From assembly GCA_048772705.1 (NCBI GenBank), contig JBLWGC010000033.1:124001-188000 (forward strand): DNA of 64,000 nt, given 5' to 3'. The stretch comes from Leidyana gryllorum EB-2025a (taxonomy: Eukaryota; Apicomplexa). Positions 22,595 to 33,212 of this stretch are shown piece after piece (position 1 is the stretch's first letter; each line of letters starts with the position of its first letter). The translations under genes were made by a program, and so were the position numbers. The notes below the pieces were generated by a model, which was not told where the DNA came from, searched no databases, and was given only the letters and a program-made list of their open reading frames with translations.

Positions 22595-25500
22595 ATGAGT
22601 AAATCATTTTCGAAAGGCTCCGCACAGAATCAGAAATCAAAGGTACCCAAACGCCAGGAGAACAGTGTCACCAGCATCAAGAGCTCCAAAAGTGTCGAAA
22701 CCCCAATTCAGGCACCTTCCACCCGCATAGAGCCCACTTCGCAAAAGTCCAGTCATCTTGTAGAGCAGCCTGCAGACAAATCTGAACCTTCCCCGGGCCC
22801 AATCAAACGAGATGAGGCAACACTCAGTGCCGGCGTCCTCTCTGAATTGTTGAGAGAGTCAAATATCACAAGTGGAGAAAGCAATGTCTCTGTCGACGAC
22901 GGCGAAGATGACGACTTGCATTCGGCAGACGGCGACAAGGCTGATACCGAGGGATTCAAGAGTATACCGATTGTGGCCCATACGCCCAATACCCACCACA
23001 CTGGCTCCCCAGCTGTTCTTCCTTCAGCTATCGCGGCTGCTCCTCTGCAACCGGACCCCCCTATATCGGCACCCCAGCCGGTGGCCGAACCCGCCGATGC
23101 CCCAGTGGCCTCGAGCCCCGTTGATGAGACTCAGCGGCCTGCCCGGAGTCCAGTCGTCTCGACTCCCCCGGGCGGCGCCGTCCCTGTGACAGAGGAAAGC
23201 AAACTGACTAATGTGACTCGGAGTATCTCGAAGAAACTCAGTGAAACAGAACAGGCGCGGATGGTGAACGCTGCGGCACGCGAGATTCAGCCAGAAGTGA
23301 ATGCCGAGGCCCACAGAGAAGCGCACCCTGTGACCACTGCCGATTCTAAACGCTTAGACTCGGTGCAACCCGGATCGCATGCTCCACCTCAGCTCGTCCA
23401 CCACGCTACCCTGGAGGATCTACTCGCTGACAGCCCCTTGGACATCCGGAAGAGCCCGTCGATAATGCATATGCTTCACCACAACATGCTGACCCAAGGA
23501 GACAAGGAGATAGCCGTGTTGCCCAACAAGGACAGCTCTGACTACATAGTTCTGACAGTCCGGGACGTCTGGAATCTGTCTGGGAAGGCTTCGAGGTGGC
23601 TCAAAGAGAAAGCTTTGAATGAGACACCGGCTCCGGGGACGTGGGTGGCTGTGCTGCTGGACGACAATCCCAAAGAGTTTGTGTTGACACTCGGACTATT
23701 GAGGTGAGAGACGGCTTCGATCGAATGAGATACAATGTTTTGCAGAGCCGAGTGTAACGTATGTTACATCAGTCACAAACAGAGCTGGGCGAGTGTGAGC
23801 AATCTGCTGCACAAGACAGACTCGAAACTGCTGATCACTCAAAAGCACATCATGGAGACCACTCTGTCTCACCACCAGATGGAGGCTGGGCGAAGAGCTG
23901 TTGTTCTCGAAGACTTTACCATCGAAGATGCCCTCGAGTGGCCCGATTGCTCAGATCCCGAGACTATCCGTCCCCCGAGACCTGACGAGCTGTCCGAGCG
24001 TCGAGTGTGTCTACACAGCAGTGGGAGTACCAAGTTGCCGCATGCCATCTTTCTGCCCAACTCGAGGCTGTTGGTCGATCAAATAGCAGCGGCCAAATGG
24101 GACACTCGTGGCGAACTCGACCAGACGGCCAGACGAATGATCATTAGGTGAGACACACATTGTCAGACGCCACGATCGACTCCACACAGTCCCATGGCTC
24201 ATCTGTTGGGGTTCACAGAGTATATTTGCTCCACGCTGATCCGCAACTCGCCAGTCACCTTCCCTCTGAGTCCACGATTCCCACCTTCTGTTGCAGCGAT
24301 CCTAAAGTGAGTCCATTTGTGTGACGACAATCTGATTTTTCCGATCAAATCCGCAGTTCGATCGAGCGAGGCAATGTGAAGTATCTGGTGACGGTCCCCG
24401 CCATTCTGGACTTAATGTCCGAAGCCTACACCAACGAAGATGAGCATTGGAAGACAATGGAGAAGTTGGATGGAATCGCATACGGAGGAGCTCCACTTCC
24501 CACTCGCATAGCAGAGCGGTTCTATGCCCACGGAGTGAGTCTCAACCGCAAATCCCCTCCCCTCACACACACACTCTCTCTCTCCCAGATCAAACTGCGA
24601 ACTGCCTTTGGCACCACTGAGAGTGGAGTGGCCATGATGTCACAGCCGGCGACTGACGGGCGGTCGCAGATAATGATGCCGGTCGACAGTGCGAGTTGGA
24701 GAATGAAACCGGTGGATGGCGATGCCCAATCTGCTCGGGTCTTCGAGCTGATTATTCTCAAAGACAGTCCGGCGTGTGTGGTTACAAACTGTGATGAGGG
24801 TTTCGCCACTGAGGATCTATTTGTCCGCGGCCCTTTGCCGGGACAATGGATTCACTATGGCCGCTATGGCGACACATTGGTGCACATCAACGGAGAGAAG
24901 ACCAATGCGCGGGCGGTTGAGGAAGAGATCACACAAGCCACACCCATCATACACAAAGCTTGTGTGGTCGGAGCGGGTCGACCTTTGTGTGGTCTGTTGG
25001 TCGAGCTGACTCCCGAGGCGGCATTGGAACCTCAGAAAGATACCTTTCCGATAATCAAAGCCGCAGTGAAACGAGCCAATGACCGCTCACCCGCTCATTC
25101 GCGTATCCTGGACGACATGATCTATGTTCTGAAACCGGGAGAGAAGCTGCCGGTCAGTGACAAGGGCAATCTGAAACGATACGACGTGGATAAGGAATAT
25201 GGCAGAGTGATCGGAGAGCTTTATGGGGACTTCCGGCCCAAAGGTCGCATCGGCCTGGGAAGAAAAGAGATCCGAGAGGCCTTGAGCCAGAGCTATGAAG
25301 AGGTTACCGGACATCAGGGACAGGACATCTTGTCGCATCCCGACACTCCCTTCTTCGAGCAGGGAATGGACTCTCTCGCCGCAGCCGCAATGGCTCAGTC
25401 AATGGGGCGACTGCTCAATATGGGTGTGGGAGCTCAAGTTTTGTACGAGCACAGCACACCTGAAGATCTTATCAAGTTTCTTCAGCGGTCCAGTGTGACG

Positions 25501-27174
25501 TTCAAAGGCGGATCAGAAATTGATCGTTCCTCACTGTCGGAATCAGCGGTGGTGTCGTTGATCAGCGACATTCTCCACCAGAACGCCTCAGAGTTGCAGG
25601 CGAAGAGGGATATGGAACTCTCCGATTTGGGAATGACCAGCGTGGAGGCCTTTGAGATTCAACGCCGTCTCGAGTCTCTCCTCAATTTGTCGCTGCCTCC
25701 GAGTTTTGTGTTTGAGAACGGCTCAATCGCAAAGATAGTGGACGCGCTCGTCGGGGAGGAGGAAAATGAGAATGAGAATGGGAATGACGTTTCCGGTCGC
25801 CGACGACAATATCAGAATCATCGGGCTGAGGCATTGGCTTTGAAAGACAAGTTTGAGTTGGCCATTGATGAACTGAGTGTCATACAGCCGATGCGATCTC
25901 AAAGCGGCAGTGGCGCTGGTCTGATGGGTTGGGCAACTTCTCTCTTCAATCAGTCGGCCCCAAAGGGTCGCGTTGTTTTGGTGACCGGAGCCAATGGAGG
26001 ATTGGGGGTGCAGATAGTTCGGTCGTTGCTACAACGGTCTGAGGTCACAAAAGTGATCTGTTTCCTCAGAGGCAAAGATAGCGACGGCCAACGACGAATG
26101 ATCAGAGCTTTCAATGACAGAGATATGGACCCAAAGATCCTCAACCAAAAGGTCAGCTACTACGACTGGGTCCCGGAGGATGTCCGATTCGGATTGTCTC
26201 GAGAGGAGTATAGCCAGTTGTCAGAAGAAGTGACGGATGTCATCCACAACGCGTGGAAGGTCGATTTCAATCTCCCCGTCAAAGCGTTCGAGACACAGTG
26301 GTTGCGCAGTACCCTCAGCTTCATTCGATTCTGCACACCCAACAAACGACTGTGTCTCATCAGCAGTGTGTCGAGTGTGGCAGGTGCCAAGGAGTTCAAG
26401 GTGATACCTGAGAACTATTTCGGAGCAAAGCAGATTGATATGGCGTTGCCGATGGGCTATGGGCAGTCAAAGTTTGTGGCAGAGAGTATGCTCAGTGACG
26501 CACGCAGAAGGCTCGATCTCGACTGCAAGATCATACGATGTGGGCAGATGAGTGGAGATAGCCGCACCGGGGTGTGGAAGACCAATGAAATGATACCTCT
26601 TTTGACCGTCAAAGCAATCGTCGAGGGTGGTGTAGCTCCCGTCGATATGCAAGAAGGCAACTTTCTGCCCATTGATGTCTGCGGAGCGTCAGTGGCTGAC
26701 TTGTGCCTGCACGGACGTAAGGACGTCTTGGTCTACCATCTCGCCAACCCTCATGGAGGCACTTGGGCGGATTGGCTCCGACTGCTCAAGGAGGCCGACG
26801 TCGATTTCAAAGGTGTCGACCGTAAGGAGTTCATGAAGGTGAGACCGTCGTGTGTGTCATGTCTGAGACCGCTGATGTGTGTGTGCGCGTGTGTGTTTTC
26901 GAGGAAGAAGTTGTTTGATACGTTTGTGTTGTTGCAGTGGGTGAAGGAGCACCCTGGAAACCCTCTCAATTTGCTCTACGGCCCGTTGGACGCGATGCTG
27001 AGCAGCGCAGCAGACAACGAGACTCCTCCGCCCACCCTCAGTTTAGAGATGGCCCTCAAAGACTCCAAGTCTCTCGCAAAGTGTCCTCCAATGACTGTAG
27101 CGATGGTGCGGAAGTCGCTGGATTTCTGGACCAAAGTTGGGTTCCTTCAACAAGTCCCTCCTCGGGCGGATTAG
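22595..27174 (+). CDS. A-T-T-R enzyme paralogue with long N-terminal extension
   Basis: Six exons: 22595-23703, 23746-24147, 24190-24306, 24357-24534, 24589-26838, 26938-27174; 1,430 residues. Residues 1-280 are low-complexity, rich in Ser, Pro, Glu and Ala. The adenylation domain follows at about 290-840; its ATP loop reads SSGSTKLPHA, altered at the usual Gly and Lys, while AFGTTESG, HYGRYGD and the A10 lysine (VSDKGN) remain. Carrier serines sit in QGMDSL (about 858) and LGMTS (about 948). Reductase about 1,065-1,430: VTGANGGLG and GYGQSK. Domain order, spacing and intron position after LGLLR match the minus-strand neighbour, so the two arose by duplication. Introns 4 and 5 (54 and 99 bases) are multiples of three with no stop, so retention would keep the frame. 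Substrate unknown; reduced or changed adenylation is possible. Confidence 0.9.
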
Positions 27175-27203
27175 TTATAGAGTTTGAGCTCCGTGCATTG
27201 GCG

Positions 27204-27632
27204 TCACTCTTTCCGCGGTACAAAGCATTTCAAATGCTCCCATAACTCCATTCGCTTTGGGCCTTCCAAGGCCCCTTCTAACTTGCCGCTAAACGTCTGA
27301 CGAAGAAGAGAGACCTTTGACTTTGAAATCACTCCGTCACATACCGTCCCGGTTGCCCCCATTCGCAGATATGGAACATCGCGCCCGTCTGTTTCGGGGA
27401 ATATGTGTTCATCGTAAACGTAGATGGGCGGGCCGCGTGCCATAAGATGTCTCATAGTCCGCTCACAATCCGCATTGGTCGCCGATTTGATAAAGTTAGA
27501 ATACTGAGTTTGGAGCAGAGTGTCGATGCATTCGCGACATCCCTTGGCTGCCTTCCACTCCTCATTGTTCTCCGAGAATTCTACCCTATTCGAATCCTCC
27601 AGATCCTCCCAGCACACAGCACAACTATCCAT
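27204..27632 (-). CDS. small protein with zinc-finger-like cysteines
   Basis: A frame of 142 residues with an ATG at 27632. The N-terminus has paired cysteines (CAVCWEDLED, then GCRECI), a spacing reminiscent of RING or treble-clef fingers, but the later ligand pairs expected of a RING are missing. The middle contains a Gly/Pro turn and GPPIYVYDEHIFPE, a rather conserved-looking stretch. It ends with basic residues. It is convergent with the A-T-T-R gene, with 29 bases between their ends. Probably a soluble conserved protein; function not recognised. Confidence 0.65.
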   Translation of the reverse strand: MDSCAVCWEDLEDSNRVEFSENNEEWKAAKGCRECIDTLLQTQYSNFIKSATNADCERTMRHLMARGPPIYVYDEHIFPETDGRDVPYLRMGATGTVCDGVISKSKVSLLRQTFSGKLEGALEGPKRMELWEHLKCFVPRKE

Positions 27633-27855
27633 ATTTTTTCGCCCCCATCACGCGGCGCATCTTTGACGCCCCGTCCTCACCCCTCAACGACACATCACTG
27701 ATCCTTCGCTTACTTTCAGACCGATCTTCCACCATATATCGATAGTACCCTGCACTCAAAAATGACACCAAGAAGAAGAGACCAGTCATCCAACTGTCGG
27801 GGTTCGACCCTCTCCACAGACCGACCGACCGACCGAAGACAGCCGCCGTCCGTAT

Positions 27856-30800
27856 TCATTCAGCTCGTTTTGGGGGCTGTGGAGAGAGGAGAGGAGAGGA
27901 GAGGAGAGGAGGGTGTGACCATCTTATCTCACCGTGTGTGACGTCTGCATTGACTACATACGGTCGGTAGTCGACTCCTTCGCCTTGCAGGTAACATTCC
28001 TCCAGCCACGCGTAGGAGACAATTTCAACTCGCAACACGGATTCTCCATATTCGCGTTGGAGCGCTCGGAATGGCAACACGTCTTGGGTGATGGATCCGC
28101 GGAGACTGTCACAAGTGGACCAATCCACCAGCCCCGCCGTATTCCCTTCCTCTTCCTGGACAATTCCCCGCGGCACTACGACCAGAATCCGGACGAGACG
28201 CGGCGCCGAAGGCTCCTGCCGCCACACCGACTCCAAAAGGGGAGTCAGCACAGCCTTTCCAACGGTCCCAGTCAACAAAACGTTTCTGGTGGGAGAACGC
28301 ACAATTCTGCCCAACGCCTCTCGACTCGGGAAACTCAGACCCATATTCGACCCCAACAGTCGCGGTGCCTCTTCGATCTGCCCTTGGTGGAATCCGTCAT
28401 GGAGCGATGAAACAGTACTGCAGATTGCCAGTTGGTGACCCGGTTCAGCCATATCTGTCGGAGACGGGGCAGAGGTCGGTCGAGTCGACGAGCTCTTGTC
28501 TCCCGCAAAGAGTGCATTCACTGTCGAAATGTCGTGCACAGTGAAACACGAGGGAGCTGCTAGAATGAAAAGACCCCGTGATGGTTGAACGCTCCACGCG
28601 TCGCTCCCTTTGGGCTCATTTCCCTCTAACAGAAACGGACTGTTGAGCGGCGTCTGTAATCCGTGGCTTAGAGGCAAATCCACCAGCCAATTGAACGCCG
28701 TTCGCTTTTCGAGAATCTCTGGACAATACTTGTTGGCCCGAGCAATACTCACCAGCCAGTGAGGCGAACGACATCGCTCAGGGGGTATCACACGATACAG
28801 TCGCTGGTATAAATCCAAGGCGTTAACCACACCCTCCACATCCGATAACTGTTCCATTGGCTGAGTACCCTGCTGTCTTGACAGCGCTTTCAGGTCGCGA
28901 TACTCGTCATACAGATACGACGACACCACAAACACATCGACCACCTTCAGCAACAGATTCATCAAATGACTGGGGGCAATCGAATGGTCTTTGGGATATC
29001 GCAAAGTCATTGTCGTAGATTCCAGAAACACTGAGAATGCACAACTGGTCATCTGTAATTGGGGAAATCGACCCAAACAGAAGATCTTGTGTGAACGAAT
29101 GCTATGCAAGCCGACCAGAATTGCTTCTGGTAACACTTCCTTCAAATATTCAGTGTCTCCCAGCGACAGCCTTTGAGCCACGCGGTCCAGTCGCTTCGTC
29201 TGCCAATACGAATCAAACTCAAACCGCCCCAATGAGAGAGAGGAGCAACACGAGGCCACAACACGACAGATTCATGGACTGTTGAGCTCAGATTTTGTAC
29301 GCCAACGACACCACACCACACTATCCGTTTCATAACGAATAAGCCAATGCACAGCGCTCGAATAAGGCATCAGAGACGGCGACAATAGTACGAGAAACAG
29401 TGCGATTGACACGGGAGACGGCGAGGCCAGCACATTAGAGCGTGAGAATGTCACGAAACACACAGTGGGATTGCCACGACACACAGTCAGATTGACACGA
29501 GAGAAGGCGAGGTGAGCACGAGAGACAGTGAGATTGCCACACGGAATAGCCGATTGGGATTGGTACGATACACAGCGGGAGGTGCTCACCTCGGCAATAT
29601 TTTCCTTTTGCGCTTCGCGCTTGCTCGTTTGAGTATTGCCCTCAACGATACGACAACCTGGTCGTGACTTGCCACCGGAGCGGGCTCTTCTGCGAGCAGG
29701 CACACCCATGGAGCTGGCAGGATCTCCTTCCCTATGCGCTTCCTGTGTGAGTGCATTCGCAGCAGAACTCTGAGCCGGCAGAGCCATTGCCCCTCCAATG
29801 TCGACTTGACTCAGTCGATAGAGTTTCTCCCGTTCTTTCATCGCCCGTCGCGTGACAATGACTCCTTCGGACCCAAACAGAATTGTTTCTGACCACGCCT
29901 TGAAGTTGCGAAGGTATGAGCTGACCCCTTCATGAGTGAAATTCATTCCGGCCGGTATAGCTGTGACTGCCTGCGGCGTAGGTGGCATCTGACCGATAGC
30001 GGGGTGCTCGTGTGTACCTGTTTCATCCTATTTTGAGCCCTGACGGTGGTGTCGCTGAGTTTATAGGTGACAGTTACAGTGCTGCTGACACCGGTTGGGG
30101 TGCTGGAGATGATTCGTGCCATATGGTGGAGAGCCACGCTCAGCTTGGCGAGCTGAATGGGCAGCAAGGGAGCTTCGGGGCCGATGGCCACTATCGTCTC
30201 TGTGCCGTGCTGTGATGCAATGCAATGCAAATTCCAGATGGAGGTCGTACCTCGGCGGGGGATGACTGAATGTTGAGACGTGGGATGGTCGGGGACAGAC
30301 CAGCCAGGGGACACGAGGAGGCTACATATCTCAATGTGGTGAGGTTCAGGGCCCCTCCCGCGCGGCCAATTTCCGATTTGGGCAATTTGGCGTTCGGTCG
30401 TTGAAGCAGTGATGGGTCGATACCACTCTCAAAGATGATTAAATTCAGCAAATGGGCTAAGAATAGCCTTCTCTCAGATCGGCTCCTACACAGAATATTG
30501 ATAACACGACTCTTGCTGCTCACTTGAGGACCAAGAGACTCTCACACATGTCAAATGTCGGATTCAATACTTCGTACATGTCAACTGAGCCATCTCCCAG
30601 ATCTGTGGGTTCGCTGTCTTCAGTTAATTTTTGCCGGGCAGCGCGTTCAAAGGTGGGGTCGCAGTCAACGGCTGCCAAAAAGTCGCTGCGGGGGCGATGT
30701 GGTGAAGGTCTCAGTGGTAAAGGTCTGAATGCCGTCTCACCGGAAGGATTTGGAGAGGCGGGGGACTATGATGAGATCATCAGAGATCAGGACGGCGACA

Positions 30801-31372
30801 GTTTCGGTTTCAAACGCCATCTGATGGGCGCTGTTGCGGTTCGACGAGATGGATGCCTACTTGGGCGTCAAAGGGTAGGCCTCCTTTGCTGGCGGCGGGC
30901 GCATATAGCACCAGTTCGAACAGCGCTACGGCATGCGCGAGCGCTTTACAGGCCGCTCTGACGTCACTGGTTGATCTATTCTGTGGTAGAAAATGCACAG
31001 ACGGCGTTAATGCCGTGGCGACGAGTTTGATCGCATTGATCCATTTGTACAGAGGTTGTTGATGGAGATTGGTGGGGACAGCTTTGATAAAGAAATCTTC
31101 GGGAGGGGTGTCGAGGTCATTGGCTATGTATAGAGCAGTGGTTGGGTAAAAACAGAGGACTCACGACGGTCACAGTCGAGTGCGTGACGCAGATACGGTA
31201 TCCAAAGAGTGATATTGTCTTGTAGATACTGCCACAGTTGTGTGATGAGGAGTGTGTTCTGTTTGTCTTGGGAAACGAATGTAAGCGTCACAGAGGTGCT
31301 GAAGCACAGGGAGTGTTTGATAGTGGGATATAGACGGTTGGGGGCTTCGAGGAGATCAACAGGTTTTGTCAT
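27856..31372 (-). CDS. eight-exon protein with BRCT-like C-terminus
   Basis: Exons: 31372-31165, 31123-30861, 30820-30741, 30685-30524, 30485-30251, 30197-30018, 29988-29590, 29217-27856; phases close throughout and give 962 residues. The N-terminal 350 residues are helical with no named domain. Residues about 430-510 form a basic, low-complexity linker (PARRRARSGGKSR). The last 150 residues look like a BRCT domain or pair: a hydrophobic strand RILVVVPRG and the diagnostic late helix VSYAWLEECYLQGEGVDYRPY. BRCT domains bind phosphoproteins, mostly in DNA repair and checkpoint pathways, so a nuclear role is the best guess. I could not match the N-terminal part to a known repair protein. The start at 31372 is six bases below the stop of a small frame on the same strand. 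Intron 7 is unusually long (372 bases) and repetitive. Confidence 0.75.
29218..29589 (-). repeat. degenerate minisatellite in an intron
   Basis: The longest intron of the BRCT-like gene, 372 bases where its neighbours have 36-60. Between about 29390 and 29580 it holds an irregular series of units containing CACGAGAGACAGTGAGATTG-like sequence, alternating GAGACGGCGAG, CACAGT and GATTGCCACG. Copies differ in length and sequence, so the array is old or fast-changing. Confidence 0.6.
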
Positions 31373-31378
31373 AATCGA

Positions 31379-31846
31379 TCAAATAACCCGTTGAATCTCG
31401 GGCGAGCAACAACAACAACAACACCGCAAGCAGCAGTGAGCGCAACCCAGCACAGGAGCGGGAATGAAAAGTCTAATTAAGCTACGAGCAGCTGCGATGA
31501 TGTATGGATTGTTGCGTTGTTCTTCTCGACTCTGCGAGCCTCGTGGCCAATCGAGCCAAGACCAGCGTGTGGCCCTCTCAGGCTCTGGCGTGCCGGTTTG
31601 GTGAGCTTCGGGTCCAGCTTGAGGAGGCGATGCTGACCCACCGTTAACTTTGGTTTTCACAGTCTCCCAAGCCTTCTCAAGACTTGATCGGGCCGAGTCG
31701 AGCAAACTCTCTTTCCTCTCTGAAGGTGGCGGTGGTGGACTTGAGTGATCAACAACATTGGGCGGCGATCCGTCAAGGCGCTGATGAACGCCTTGAGGAA
31801 AGTCCTCTTGATGTCTCTCATCATCAAATCCTTCCATGGTATGCAT
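31379..31846 (-). CDS. possible small membrane-tailed protein
   Basis: A frame of 155 residues with an ATG at 31846. It is Pro/Ser/Glu-rich, with a proline run (SSPPPPPSE), an amphipathic helix (SARSSLEKAWETVKTKV), and a C-terminal hydrophobic, cysteine-rich stretch (LIRLFIPAPVLGCAHCC) that could anchor it in a membrane. The cysteine run is encoded by a CAA/CAG-type triplet repeat at 31405-31435 read in another frame, which weakens the case. The stop lies six bases above the next gene's ATG on the same strand, and its ATG is 41 bases from the transporter's ATG on the other strand. No family recognised; it could also be an untranslated leader. Confidence 0.4.
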   Translation of the reverse strand: MHTMEGFDDERHQEDFPQGVHQRLDGSPPNVVDHSSPPPPPSERKESLLDSARSSLEKAWETVKTKVNGGSASPPQAGPEAHQTGTPEPERATRWSWLDWPRGSQSREEQRNNPYIIAAARSLIRLFIPAPVLGCAHCCLRCCCCCCSPEIQRVI

Positions 31847-31887
31847 GTGCGGGGCGCGAGTATTCGTGTCCTACTGTTACCGCATAC

Positions 31888-33212
31888 ATGACTTCTGCAC
31901 CCCAAACGAATATGAGTGGCTCTGTACCGGCCCATCGGCCCCTACCGCGCTGGTGTCTCGGCTTCTCTGTCATTGTATCGATGGTTTCGGGCTTGGGATG
32001 CATTTTCGTCCAGAAATTGATGAACCGGACAAAGAGTTACCGATGCAGTGACACTACCAACATTGTGTGCTCGCCAGAGTACTTTAATTCTCCTCTACTC
32101 CAATTGCTGTTGGGTGCCTTTGGCGGTAAGTTGAGCGCGTCCTCTCCTTTCCTTTGATTTTTCTATCACTGTCAGCATTGGGATGCTGGGGACTATATGC
32201 CTTTGACGCTTGGAGAGCTCTCCGTCGTGGTCTCATCTATGGGAATCTCGAGCTGATCACCCGGTCAGAGTCTCTGGCCAAACCATCACCCCACCCACTG
32301 ATTTGGATCATCCCCGCAGTCTACGAATTTGGCGCAAGTTACCTTTGCAATCTGGCAATGTCGATTACCTTTGCGTCGACTGTACTCATGTTGCGTACCT
32401 TCAATACGGCGGTGGTGGCGATACTGACTACAGTCTGGCTGCGGTCGCCTTTGAGACGACATCACTGGGCAGGCGTGATCGTTATCACTATTGGAACAAT
32501 GATTGCGGCGGCCTTTTCGGCTTTGATCCAGGACCCCAATACACCATACACCAAGCAACAGAGTTATATCGGAGGCGCTGCCGCTTTGCTGAGCTGTTTC
32601 TTTACCAGTTTGAAGGTCTGCACAGAGGAGAAATGGCTAAAGGAGTATCGCATCGCACCCTTCAAAGCTGCTGGTATTCAGGGCGGATTCCATATTCTCT
32701 TTGCGTTAGGGTTTATGGCTGGGAGTGCTGGTGAACCAGACTTTAGAGCCGGATGCTATCAGTTGCTACACGACAAGCGGCTCTCCATCTTGGCTATCCT
32801 ATTTGTCTTGTGTATCTTCGCCTTCAATGCCAGTCTCATCGCTATCTCCAAACTCGCCAGCAGTTTGCTCAGAACGGTCCTCCACGCCTTCCGCACAGTC
32901 ATTGTCTATCTTCTGGAGCTCTGTATTGGCTGGACTACCTTCCACTCGCTAGACTGCGTTAGCATCATCACAAGCACTTTGGGTTTGCTCCTCTATACAA
33001 ATTTCATCCCGATCCCAGGGGGATCCAAAGTCGTCAGCGGAGATCCAATGGCAGCGCAGTCAGAGTATTCAGCGCTTCCAATAATCGAAGGCAACACGTT
33101 GTATCCCGCGGACGTTCACGCGGATGTGGTGGAGCCGTTGACTGAAGACCAGCACTTACACCAGTCTCCGACAACACCGACTATCATGGAGTTGGCAGCA
33201 TACAGTCGCTAA
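31888..33212 (+). CDS. DMT-superfamily transporter (nucleotide-sugar / SLC35-like)
   Basis: Two exons, 31888-32125 and 32176-33212, one 50-base intron, 424 residues. About ten membrane segments are visible, starting with WCLGFSVIVSMVSGLGCIFV; the paired five-helix (EamA-like) layout and length fit SLC35F-type members of the drug/metabolite transporter superfamily. The GAAALLSCFFTSLKVCTEEKW segment opens the second repeat, and KLASSLLRTVLHAFRTVIVY matches the conserved helix 8-9 region of nucleotide-sugar-transporter-like proteins. The C-terminal 70 residues are hydrophilic and cytosolic-looking. It probably sits in Golgi, ER or endosomal membrane; the substrate cannot be told. Its stop codon overlaps the stop codon of the convergent gene by two bases. 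Confidence 0.85.

Noticed and set aside
31405-31440. CAA/CAG-type triplet tract as evidence for a glutamine-rich protein
   Set aside because: In the favoured minus-strand frame it encodes cysteines, and on the plus strand no long frame passes through it.
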